The notes below the pieces were generated by a model that had not been told where the DNA came from, made no database searches, and worked only from the letters and a program-made list of their open reading frames with translations. A stretch of DNA of 10,278 nt. Source: an uncultured Bacilli bacterium (GTDB lineage Bacteria > Bacillota_I > Bacilli_A > RF39 > UBA660). The stretch is from assembly GCA_947631525.1 (NCBI GenBank), contig CANRLQ010000030.1:1-10278 (forward strand). The letters are read 5' to 3'. The position numbers and the translations under genes are program-made. Shown here piece after piece: positions 1 to 5,746 of the stretch (positions are counted from its first letter, which is position 1; each line of letters starts with the position of its first letter).

Positions 1-602
1 CTGTAGTCTATTTGTTGCAAAAATGGAAGAAAAAATACCCAAGTTTGAAAATTTATACTAATATGGAATATAAATATCAGAATGGTAGTCTTGATACATG
101 GCAAGATTTATTATCATATAATAATGGTATTTATGGGATTGTAAATGTTATAGATGAGATAAAAACATGGTGGAGCAATAAAGATAGTAAAGACGTTCCA
201 CCAGAAATATTAGGAGAAATTTGTCAACAAAGGAAACAAAAAAAGGCTACAATTGGAACAGTTCAAGTTTTTAGTGAACTTGCAAAACCTTTTAGAAGTC
301 AGACACATTTTGTTTATGTTCCTAAAACTTATTTAGGTTGCCTTACTGTAGTATTTAAATCAAAAGCTAAATACTATGACATAGAGAATGACACATTTAA
401 AAAATTTTGTGGTTTTTTCATCTTTGTTCATAATAAAGAATTGAGAAATGCTTATGATACATATAAAAAAATAGAAAAATATAAAGATAAAGAGTTTGCT
501 ATTTCTGATTATTTTAGGCCTTTAGAGGACTCAGTTGCTACGCAACGAGACTCTAAGGCCGAAATTAGAAAAGTAAAAATGTTTAAATTTGGAAGAAAAT
601 AG
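1..602 (+). CDS. Zot/pI-type phage morphogenesis ATPase, 5' end cut by window edge
   Basis: The frame is open from base 3 with no stop before the edge, so the start and the Walker A loop lie outside; the first visible residues (VVYLLQKWKKKYP) match the helix that follows the Walker A loop in Zot/pI proteins, so only a few tens of residues seem to be missing. Counting from the TTG at 12, a Walker B strand IVNVIDEI is at residues 43-50 and a sensor-like segment TVQVFSELAKPFRSQTHFVY at 83-102, the layout of the Zot family (an ATPase thought to drive filamentous-phage assembly at the membrane). Oddly, the C-terminal third has no hydrophobic membrane segment, unlike many Zot/pI proteins, and ends in a charged tail encoded partly by a GC-rich hairpin. 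Its last 14 bases overlap the replication gene. Ends in TAG. Family assignment is from motif recognition only. Confidence 0.7.
   Translation, partial: VVYLLQKWKKKYPSLKIYTNMEYKYQNGSLDTWQDLLSYNNGIYGIVNVIDEIKTWWSNKDSKDVPPEILGEICQQRKQKKATIGTVQVFSELAKPFRSQTHFVYVPKTYLGCLTVVFKSKAKYYDIENDTFKKFCGFFIFVHNKELRNAYDTYKKIEKYKDKEFAISDYFRPLEDSVATQRDSKAEIRKVKMFKFGRK
517..560. repeat. GC-rich imperfect inverted repeat inside the ATPase gene
   Basis: The outer stem pairs GGCCTTTAGAG (517-527) with CTCTAAGGCC (551-560), ten pairs with one bulged T. After an internal loop, an inner stem pairs GTTGC (534-538) with GCAAC (542-546) around a TAC loop. It is 55% G+C (24 of 44) in a region that is otherwise very AT-rich, and lies about 30 bp before the replication-gene start. 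Filamentous phages need hairpins for packaging and for single- and double-strand origins, and there is no non-coding gap between these genes to hold one, so a cis-acting DNA structure inside coding sequence is a reasonable inference. Confidence 0.6.
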
Positions 603-1536
603 AGAATATTATACAAGAAATAGTAAAACTCGTTATTTAACAAAAGAACAAAATTTACAGCTTTATTATGACCAATTAACATATAAAGATATACTACTTC
701 AAAATATGAAAGAGCGACCGAGTGAACACCCGGGTGCTCTATTACTTGATAGTAGTCTCATATCTGCAACTAAAAATAAAAATTATAATATAAAAATTGT
801 TCAATGTGGAGATTATTTTCAAATATATAAATTTAAAAATGAAAAAATAATTCAAGATAAAAGTTTAGAATGTGATATAAAAAAAGTAGATACAGAATAT
901 CTACATAAAAAAGAAAATAATGATATACAAGATAAAATAATAGATTTTAAAAATATACAACGTTCTAAAATAAATTTACAACGTTTAGTTAAATCTAATG
1001 AAGAAATTTTTAAAACATTTATTACATTGACATTTGCTGAGAATATAACTGATATTGAATATGCAAATAAAAAATTTCATACATGGAGAACTAAAGTTCA
1101 AGCAATAAAAAAAAACTTTCTTTATGTTTGTGTTCCAGAATTTCAAAAAAGGGGAGCTGTTCATTATCACTTACTCACCAATTTAGATATAAAAGAAAGT
1201 TCAGACATAATTATACCACAAAAAGGAAAAAGAAAACAATATGATATAAAATATTGGAGCTATGGTTTTTCAAGTGTATTTCCAATGAAAGATATAAATG
1301 TAGTTGGTTATATTAGTAAATATATGACTAAAGATATTGATAATAGACTGTGGGGTAAAAGAAGATATTTATATAGTCATAAGTTAAAGCATCCTAGTAT
1401 TGTTTATTTAAATTTAAATAATTTGTCTGATTTTTCAAAATATATTGATATTTTAAATTATGATATAACTTATTCAAATAATTATTTAACAAAATTCAAT
1501 GAATTTATTGAATTTACTGAATATAGAAAGAGGTAA
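589..1536 (+). CDS. Rolling-circle replication initiator (HUH endonuclease, inovirus G2P/ORF2-like)
   Basis: This 315-aa protein would nick the double-stranded form of the element and join to the 5' end to start rolling-circle replication. The three HUH motifs appear in order: motif I FITLTF (residues 144-149), motif II with the metal-binding pair HYH (192-194), and motif III VVGYISKYMTK (238-248), with candidate catalytic Tyr241 or Tyr245 and nearby lysines. This order and the YxxKY form are typical of single-stranded DNA phage Rep proteins (inovirus REP_ORF2-G2P type, also resembling Microviridae VP4). Residues 1-135 are not recognisable. The TTG at 589 is the first possible start after the in-frame stop at 574 and overlaps the ATPase gene by 14 bp, which suggests translational coupling, but no clear Shine-Dalgarno sequence is seen; ATG 706 (residue 40) is the next option. 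Confidence 0.8.
   Translation: MEENREYYTRNSKTRYLTKEQNLQLYYDQLTYKDILLQNMKERPSEHPGALLLDSSLISATKNKNYNIKIVQCGDYFQIYKFKNEKIIQDKSLECDIKKVDTEYLHKKENNDIQDKIIDFKNIQRSKINLQRLVKSNEEIFKTFITLTFAENITDIEYANKKFHTWRTKVQAIKKNFLYVCVPEFQKRGAVHYHLLTNLDIKESSDIIIPQKGKRKQYDIKYWSYGFSSVFPMKDINVVGYISKYMTKDIDNRLWGKRRYLYSHKLKHPSIVYLNLNNLSDFSKYIDILNYDITYSNNYLTKFNEFIEFTEYRKR
711..740. repeat. GC-rich palindromic island inside the replication gene
   Basis: AGAGC (711-715) pairs with GCTCT (736-740) and, after a bulged G, ACC (717-719) pairs with GGT (733-735). The same stretch holds a perfect 10-bp palindrome CACCCGGGTG (727-736) as an alternative fold. It is 63% G+C (19 of 30), out of line with its surroundings. It lies in the poorly conserved N-terminal part of Rep, just after ATG 706. 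A nick-site or packaging structure is possible; nothing in the sequence proves it. Confidence 0.45.
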
Positions 1537-1540
1537 TTTT

Positions 1541-1690
1541 ATGTATGGAAGTATATGGGTTCAAGATTTAAAAACAAAAAAATATTTTAGGAAAGATTTT
1601 ATTAGTCCTTATTTATATAATAATTTTTTAAGAAAATTAAAGTATTCTAAAAAATTAAAATTTGTTGATTATATTATATATTATATATAA
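1541..1690 (+). CDS. Small basic 49-aa protein of the phage-like element
   Basis: I do not recognise this protein. It starts at ATG 1541, four bases after the Rep stop, and has a clear Shine-Dalgarno sequence (AGAGGT) that overlaps the end of rep, so it is probably translated from the same message. An earlier in-frame ATG at 1499 lies inside rep and lacks such a site. The protein is rich in Lys and aromatic residues (KTKKYF, RKLKYSKKLK) and ends in a short Tyr/Ile-rich tail. A small single-stranded DNA-binding or regulatory protein would suit its charge and its place after rep, but that is a guess. Stop codon TAA, 20 bp before the dif-like site. Confidence 0.6.
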   Translation: MYGSIWVQDLKTKKYFRKDFISPYLYNNFLRKLKYSKKLKFVDYIIYYI

Positions 1691-1710
1691 TTATAATAGT
1701 ATTTTTCAAA

Positions 1711-1738
1711 AGTTAACATAATATACATTATAGGAAGT
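1711..1738 (-). other. dif: dif-like XerC/XerD recombination site (attachment site)
   Basis: Read on the minus strand, the site has the canonical 11-6-11 layout: XerC-type arm ACTTCCTATAA, central TGTATA, and XerD-type arm TTATGTTAACT. Compared with the Bacillus subtilis dif as I know it, 25 of 28 positions agree; the central hexamer equals that of Escherichia coli dif, and the XerD arm differs from the E. coli one by a single base. Because the site directly borders an inovirus-like gene set, it is probably the right attachment site of the element and also marks the replication-terminus region. Whether this copy is the chromosomal one or a phage/chromosome hybrid cannot be told without the left junction. 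Confidence 0.87.
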
Positions 1739-1750
1739 AATTAAAATCTT

Positions 1751-1781
1751 AAAAATATAAAGGGATTTGCTTTATATTTTT
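1751..1781. terminator. Bidirectional intrinsic terminator
   Basis: A perfect 12-bp stem, AAAAATATAAAG (1751-1762) with CTTTATATTTTT (1770-1781), encloses a 7-nt loop. The arms give A/T runs on both strands, so it can end transcription of the XRE gene (minus strand, stop at 1790) and anything read rightward out of the element. The stem is AU-rich, hence only moderate stability. Confidence 0.65.
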
Positions 1782-1789
1782 ATATATAA

Positions 1790-2572
1790 TTATACTTTTC
1801 TTGATTCAATTTCAGCTATTTTTTCAAATACTTCTATAGCATTACTATTAGTTATTTCTGTATATCCTAGTTCTTTTAATGCTTGTGTCTTTATAGAATT
1901 TAACTCTAATGTACGACTCATTTTTTCTTCAATTTTATGTTCAATTTGATTAACAAATCTTTTATGTGATTCTGCTATTTTACTACTAGATACACCTTTA
2001 CTATTATATAATGTCATTGCTGAGAACATAATACTTTCAAATACAAATTGTTCTTCTTCATTAAATACAAATTCCATAGGTTTAACAAAACCAGTAGCTT
2101 TAGCAATATATCCTAATATATATTTTAATTCTCTAGAACTATTAATTGATTGAATAAAGTGATATAAATATAGATAAGTATTATATTGTTCATCACTACC
2201 TTCATCTTCTTCTAAATTTTCTTTAATTAAATCAACTATATTTACTAATAGTTCTTTATTTTTTTCATTTAAATCTGTAAATAAATTTTCAGTATCAACA
2301 ACATTATTTTTATTACTATTATTTTCAAATAATGCTTCTATTCTTGATTCAACATCAACTATATAATCAGTATCTACTTTAATTGAGTTAATTTCATCTG
2401 CTGATTTAACACCTAATAAATTTAATAATAATACTTTTTTATCTTTTGGCCATTTATTAATATCATCTAATTCTAAATAATTATAAATCATTTGACGTGA
2501 TACACCTAAAAATTTAGCTAATTTTACTTTTGATATACCAAGTTCATGTAATATTTCATTTAATCTTTCCAT
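1790..2572 (-). CDS. XRE-family helix-turn-helix transcriptional regulator
   Basis: A 260-aa DNA-binding protein. Residues about 5-55 form a helix-turn-helix of the XRE/Cro type, with the recognition segment KLAKFLGVSRQMIYNYL. A polar linker (about 60-105) is followed by a long mostly helical C-terminal part (about 105-255) that I cannot assign to a family; it has no membrane segment and no visible LexA/CI-type self-cleavage site. The start ATG has a strong AGGAGGG site 7 nt upstream. The gene faces the phage-like element and lies just across the dif-like site, on the chromosomal side if that site is the boundary. It could be a host regulator, a leftover of an earlier insertion, or a repressor for a tandem element. 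TGTAAA repeats around its own promoter suggest self-regulation. Confidence 0.8.
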   Translation of the reverse strand: MERLNEILHELGISKVKLAKFLGVSRQMIYNYLELDDINKWPKDKKVLLLNLLGVKSADEINSIKVDTDYIVDVESRIEALFENNSNKNNVVDTENLFTDLNEKNKELLVNIVDLIKENLEEDEGSDEQYNTYLYLYHFIQSINSSRELKYILGYIAKATGFVKPMEFVFNEEEQFVFESIMFSAMTLYNSKGVSSSKIAESHKRFVNQIEHKIEEKMSRTLELNSIKTQALKELGYTEITNSNAIEVFEKIAEIESRKV

Positions 2573-2592
2573 TATATTACCCTCCTAATATA

Positions 2593-2627
2593 ATTTTATC
2601 ACATGTAAACTTTATGTCAAGTGTAAA
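2593..2627 (-). promoter_or_regulatory. Promoter of the XRE gene with TGTAAA direct repeats
   Basis: On the minus strand: perfect -35 TTGACA (2615-2620), 16-bp spacer, -10 TAAAAT (2593-2598) with an extended TGA. On the plus strand TGTAAA occurs at 2604-2609 and 2622-2627, 18 bp apart, one copy in the spacer and one just upstream of the -35. Such placement would let the encoded regulator block its own promoter; that is inference. Confidence 0.7.
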
Positions 2628-2633
2628 TTAAAA

Positions 2634-2652
2634 AGTATTTATTAAATATACT
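2634..2652 (-). terminator. Weak candidate terminator of mnmA
   Basis: On the minus strand AGTATATTT and AAATACT can pair as seven base pairs with a two-base bulge, followed by TTTTT. It lies just after the mnmA stop and before the XRE promoter, so the position is right, but the stem is short and imperfect. Confidence 0.4.
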
Positions 2653-2654
2653 AA

Positions 2655-3761
2655 TTACAAATATTTTATCTTTTTATTATCTTTTAAAACTTCTTTAATT
2701 ATTCCGCCACCTAAACATTCTTCACCTAAATATAAAACACATGCTTGTCCAGGAGTTACAGCTTTGACTTTTTGAGGATATTTTACTAAAATATTACCAT
2801 CATCTAAATATTCTAATGAAACATCGTTATCTCGTTGTCGATATCTAAATTTTGCAGTACACTTTGTTGGCCTTAAATTACTTATAAAATTGACATTATC
2901 AATTATACATGAATCAGAATATAAATAATCATTTTCTTCGTTAAGTGCTACATATAAAATATTCTTATCTAAATCTTTTCCAACAACAAACATTTTATCA
3001 GATGTTCCACCTATATTCAAACCTCTTCTTTGACCTATTGTATAATACATTAGTCCTATATGTTCTCCTATTTTTTCATTTGTTTCAATATTTACAACAT
3101 TACCAGGTATATTAGGTAAATAATTTTCTAAAAATTTGGAAAAATTTCTTTCTCCTATAAAACATATACCTGTTGAATCTTTTTTAGTAGCTGTAATAAG
3201 ATTATTATCTAAGGCTATTTTTCTTATTTCTTCTTTTGTTAATTCTCCAATCGGAAAAATCACATTTTCTAATTGTTTTTTAGATACCTGAGATAAAAAA
3301 TAAGTTTGATCTTTATTATTATCTATACCTCTTAAAAGTTTACCATCTTTCATTCTTGCAAAATGACCAGTAGCTATATAATCAGCTCCTAATTCTTTTG
3401 CTTTTTTAGCAAATTGATCAAATTTTATATACTTATTACACATTATATCAGGATTAGGTGTTCTTCCTTTTTTTAATTCATCCAAAAAATATTCAAAAAC
3501 ATAATCCCAATATTCTTTTATAAAATCAACTCTTTTTAATGGTATATCTATTTTTCTACAAACTTCTAAAGCATCATTATAATCTTGTTCTTGTGGGCAT
3601 ATATGCTCATTTAAGGTAGGATTACCAAGTATATCATTATTTACATTAGAATCCCAATTTCTCATAAATAAACCTATTACATCATACCCTTGTTGTTTTA
3701 AAAGTAAAGCAGCCACACTACTATCTACTCCTCCACTTATTCCAACTACTACCTTTTTCAT
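2655..3761 (-). CDS. mnmA: tRNA-specific 2-thiouridylase MnmA
   Basis: MnmA activates U34 of the tRNAs for Lys, Glu and Gln with ATP and transfers sulfur to make 2-thiouridine, part of the wobble modification xm5s2U34; it acts in the cytoplasm. The 368-aa length is normal for the family. The N-terminal PP-loop SGGVDSS is at residues 9-15; the two catalytic cysteines are present, Cys108 in PDIMCNK and Cys200 in GICFIGERNF; other hallmarks are GHFAR (132-136), DQTYFLS (151-157) and the C-terminal YTIGQRRGL and AVTPGQACVLY segments of the substrate-binding beta-barrel. The start ATG follows AGGTGA. It lies 55 bp downstream of spoIIM on the same strand but has its own extended -10 promoter, so it need not depend on spoIIM transcription. 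Confidence 0.97.
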   Translation of the reverse strand: MKKVVVGISGGVDSSVAALLLKQQGYDVIGLFMRNWDSNVNNDILGNPTLNEHICPQEQDYNDALEVCRKIDIPLKRVDFIKEYWDYVFEYFLDELKKGRTPNPDIMCNKYIKFDQFAKKAKELGADYIATGHFARMKDGKLLRGIDNNKDQTYFLSQVSKKQLENVIFPIGELTKEEIRKIALDNNLITATKKDSTGICFIGERNFSKFLENYLPNIPGNVVNIETNEKIGEHIGLMYYTIGQRRGLNIGGTSDKMFVVGKDLDKNILYVALNEENDYLYSDSCIIDNVNFISNLRPTKCTAKFRYRQRDNDVSLEYLDDGNILVKYPQKVKAVTPGQACVLYLGEECLGGGIIKEVLKDNKKIKYL

Positions 3762-3778
3762 TTAAATCACCTAGGGTA

Positions 3779-3787
3779 ATTATAACA
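3779..3787 (-). promoter_or_regulatory. Extended -10 promoter upstream of mnmA
   Basis: Minus strand reads TGTTATAAT: a consensus -10 TATAAT (3779-3784) with the TGn extension. No good -35 is visible, as often with extended -10 promoters. It lies 17 bp before the mnmA start, giving a very short leader. Confidence 0.5.
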
Positions 3788-3816
3788 AATTTATTTATAT
3801 TTTAAAAGATAATTAC

Positions 3817-4446
3817 TTATTTTATTATTAATAATACTTTATTTATAATATTTGGTATTAAAAATACTTCTATTAAAGATGTAAATAAAACAATTAATAA
3901 AACAATAACTAAAATTCCAATATAAAAGTTAATTATATTTTTAAAATTAATTATTTTTCTTTTAAAAATAGTATCAATTAATTTATAGGAAAATTTAATT
4001 GAATAAACCATTAATAGTGTATATGCAAATATATTTATAATATGATGAGGAAATATATAAATCAAAGCTAAAAGACAACCTTTTAGTTTATACTTTAAAA
4101 TAAATGCTGATACAGAAAATCCTAACATAAAAGCTTTTATAAAATACATAAATATATTAATAGGAATACCTATTATAGAAATTCCTAATACCCATATAAT
4201 TAATATGAATGTTAAATTAGAAATAATTGTATTTTTAAATGTTTCCATATAATTTAATTTATTTACTTGAATATTATTTATAAATGAAGATATATATTCT
4301 TTGACTAAGTTTTGATCACTTTTAGATATAATTGTTATGAAAAGTGAACCAGATATGAAACCTATAATGATAATTCCTAGTAAAAATGTTATTAACTTTT
4401 TATTGATTTTAATCTTAATACATAACTTGTCCCATAATTTTTTCAT
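3817..4446 (-). CDS. spoIIM: Stage II sporulation protein M (SpoIIM)
   Basis: SpoIIM is the integral membrane scaffold of the SpoIID-SpoIIM-SpoIIP peptidoglycan machine that drives engulfment of the forespore. This 209-aa protein has about five hydrophobic segments: residues about 19-40, 76-98, 103-118, 124-148 and 174-196. The conserved core is in place: LGISIIGIPINIF (87-99), KAFMLGFSVSAF (104-115) and LKGCLLALIYIFPHHIINI (121-139), the DUF95/SpoIIM signature. A polar N-terminus with Lys/Trp (MKKLWDK) faces the cytoplasm by the positive-inside rule. The start has TAGGTGA four bases upstream. The promoter must lie in the 91-bp gap shared with the divergent 36-aa gene; no convincing sigma-E promoter could be recognised there. 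Confidence 0.9.
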   Translation of the reverse strand: MKKLWDKLCIKIKINKKLITFLLGIIIIGFISGSLFITIISKSDQNLVKEYISSFINNIQVNKLNYMETFKNTIISNLTFILIIWVLGISIIGIPINIFMYFIKAFMLGFSVSAFILKYKLKGCLLALIYIFPHHIINIFAYTLLMVYSIKFSYKLIDTIFKRKIINFKNIINFYIGILVIVLLIVLFTSLIEVFLIPNIINKVLLIIK

Positions 4447-4509
4447 ATAATCACCTAGTTAATTTTATTAAATTAAAAAATAAATATTCCATTTTTTTTT
4501 AAAATATAT

Positions 4510-4515
4510 TATAAT
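4510..4515 (+). promoter_or_regulatory. Candidate -10 box for the 36-aa gene
   Basis: Consensus TATAAT lies 22 bp before the TTG start. Because it sits in the palindrome ATTATAAT (4508-4515), it could also act on the minus strand toward spoIIM. No convincing -35 is seen; upstream is a T-tract. Confidence 0.4.
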
Positions 4516-4537
4516 TATCTAGATGAGGTGACTTAAA

Positions 4538-4648
4538 TTGAGTAAAAAGAAAAAGAAAACAAACACAGGAGCAAAGGTTTTAGCTATATTTATGTTAGTA
4601 GCGATGTTATTATCAATTGCTGCTTCTATGTTTGCATATATGATATAA
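4538..4648 (+). CDS. 36-aa single-pass membrane miniprotein, DUF4044/Prli42-like
   Basis: A very short gene supported by three signals: a Shine-Dalgarno GAGGTGA (4525-4531) six bases before TTG 4538, a candidate -10 box upstream, and an intrinsic terminator starting at its stop codon. The protein has a Lys-rich cytoplasmic start (MSKKKKKTNTGAK, 1-13) followed by one hydrophobic helix (VLAIFMLVAMLLSIAASMFA, 14-33). This layout and the MLVAMLLS core resemble DUF4044 and the Listeria miniprotein Prli42, which anchors the stressosome in the membrane. With so few residues the family call is tentative, and a stressosome role here is not shown. It is divergent from spoIIM and convergent with gpr. 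Confidence 0.75.
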   Translation: MSKKKKKTNTGAKVLAIFMLVAMLLSIAASMFAYMI

Positions 4649-4674
4649 CATATCTTAAATGATATGTTTTTTTT
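4647..4674 (+). terminator. Intrinsic terminator of the 36-aa gene
   Basis: AACATATC (4647-4654) and GATATGTT (4661-4668) form a perfect 8-bp stem with loop TTAAAT, followed by a run of T (4667-4674). It overlaps the stop codon of the miniprotein gene. On the minus strand it follows the gpr stop but has no T-run, so it serves mainly the plus-strand gene. Confidence 0.8.
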
Positions 4675-5704
4675 ATAAATTATTAATTGCCTTATGCAGT
4701 ACTCTATTTATACCATTGCCAATTATATCAGCTAATTTTTCTAATAAAAAATCTACTTCTTTAGGTGTTACCATTAAATTATAACCAATAGGATTTAAAA
4801 CTTCAAAAATTAATTGTCTTATTTCATTATCTTTTAGACTCCCAACAATACCTAACAATTTCTTTTTATCCTCTTCTTTTATTTTAATATCTTTTTTTAA
4901 ATAATTAATGTTTTCACTTTTTACTAATTTACTCATAGGATTTTTTTGAAAATCTTTATTAAATGCATAATGTTTTTGCATATAATTTATTGTATCACTT
5001 ACAATTACTGTAGCATCTACTACTGTTGGAACACCAATTGCTATAACAGGTATTTTTAATGTTTCAAAGCTTATCTCTTTTCTACTATTCCCTACTCCAC
5101 TACCAGGATGAATCCCTGTATTAGTAATTTGAATTGTTTTATTTAAACGGGACAATGATTGACTAGCTAATGCATCGATAGCAATAATAAAATCAGGTTT
5201 TAATGTATTTACAATACTTTTTATAACATCACTAGTTTCAATACCAGTTGTACCTGTAACTCCTGGTATAAAAGCTGATACAGGTCTAAATCCTTCACTT
5301 GGTGTATCATACATAAAAATATGGTTTGTTACTACAATATTTTCTACAGACAATGGTCCTAAGGCATCGGGAGTTGATTTATCATTACCAAGACCAATAA
5401 CTAAACAGGAAGCTTCATCTTTTATTTTAGTTTTTTCTATAATTTCTTTTAAATATTTAGAAAAAATATTTTTTACTTTTTCTTTATTTTCGTAATCAGT
5501 TATATCATTAAACTCAATAGTTATATAATCTCCTACTTTCTTATTTAATAATTTGCTATTTTCTTTATTTAAAAAAACATTAGTTATTTTTATATCATCT
5601 ACTTCTTCAATATTAGATTCAATTTTTCTATTATTATTTTCAATTGTTTCATTAATTAAATCAGTTCTTAATGTGTACTTATCTAAATCAATATTCTTTC
5701 CCAT
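4673..5704 (-). CDS. gpr: Spore germination endopeptidase GPR
   Basis: GPR degrades the small acid-soluble proteins that coat spore DNA, when germination starts; it is made in the forespore as a zymogen and processes itself. The frame is open to ATG 5752, but I choose ATG 5704 (343 aa): it has TAGGTGA four bases upstream, 5752 has no such site, and with 5704 the N-terminus (DKYTLRTDLINE) aligns with known GPR pro-sequences and puts the expected self-cleavage point after Asp15, matching the 15-residue pro-peptide of the Bacillus megaterium enzyme. Hallmarks are GLGNDKSTPDALGP (104-117, Asp113), FIPGVTGTTGIETSD (145-159), IDALAS (176-181, Asp177) and GIHPGSGVGNSRKEIS (197-212); Asp113 and Asp177 correspond to the two proposed catalytic aspartates. 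Divergent from rpsT, as in Bacillus. Confidence 0.96.
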   Translation of the reverse strand: MGKNIDLDKYTLRTDLINETIENNNRKIESNIEEVDDIKITNVFLNKENSKLLNKKVGDYITIEFNDITDYENKEKVKNIFSKYLKEIIEKTKIKDEASCLVIGLGNDKSTPDALGPLSVENIVVTNHIFMYDTPSEGFRPVSAFIPGVTGTTGIETSDVIKSIVNTLKPDFIIAIDALASQSLSRLNKTIQITNTGIHPGSGVGNSRKEISFETLKIPVIAIGVPTVVDATVIVSDTINYMQKHYAFNKDFQKNPMSKLVKSENINYLKKDIKIKEEDKKKLLGIVGSLKDNEIRQLIFEVLNPIGYNLMVTPKEVDFLLEKLADIIGNGINRVLHKAINNL

Positions 5705-5708
5705 ATCA

Positions 5709-5715
5709 TCACCTA
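5709..5715 (-). promoter_or_regulatory. Ribosome binding site that fixes the gpr start
   Basis: Minus strand TAGGTGA lies four bases before ATG 5704. The same AGGTGA core at the same distance precedes spoIIM, the transglutaminase gene and rpsT, which supports 5704 over the upstream ATG at 5752. Confidence 0.8.
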
Positions 5716-5746
5716 TCAATATTTTTTCCAAATTTATACTTTTTAT

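Larger units (their letters stand above)
1..1738. mobile_element. Right-hand part of an inovirus-like element integrated at dif
   Basis: The genes here (Zot/pI-type ATPase, HUH replication protein, small basic ORF) run in one direction, are packed without gaps and end 21 bp before a 28-bp dif-like Xer site. Filamentous phages of the CTXphi type are known to insert at dif using host XerC and XerD, so gene content and boundary agree. The left part, where coat and other morphogenesis genes would be expected, lies outside the window, so neither the full length nor the left attachment site can be seen. A rolling-circle plasmid-like mobile element using Xer is the main alternative; the ATPase favours a phage. 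Confidence 0.65.

Noticed and set aside
985..1170. 61-codon minus-strand frame inside rep
   Set aside because: It lies fully opposite the conserved HUH motifs of rep, has no ribosome site and a composition typical of an antisense shadow.
1..1738. Reading the left end as a Microviridae (gokushovirus-like) prophage
   Set aside because: The Rep motifs alone would allow it, but the Zot-type ATPase and the dif boundary point to an inovirus-like element, and no major capsid gene is visible.
1767..1949. 60-codon plus-strand frame opposite the XRE gene
   Set aside because: It starts within the terminator stem and mirrors the C-terminal coding part of the XRE gene; no ribosome site.
2595..2622. Possible second dif-like site (TTATGTCAAGT resembles a XerD arm)
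   Set aside because: Only one arm is similar (9 of 11); the expected XerC arm at the right distance (2595-2605) does not match, and the segment is better explained as the XRE promoter.
4447..4537. Sigma-E-like promoter for spoIIM
   Set aside because: A GAATATT-like -35 can be picked out on the minus strand, but no matching CATA-type -10 lies at the right distance, and such AT-rich matches occur by chance.
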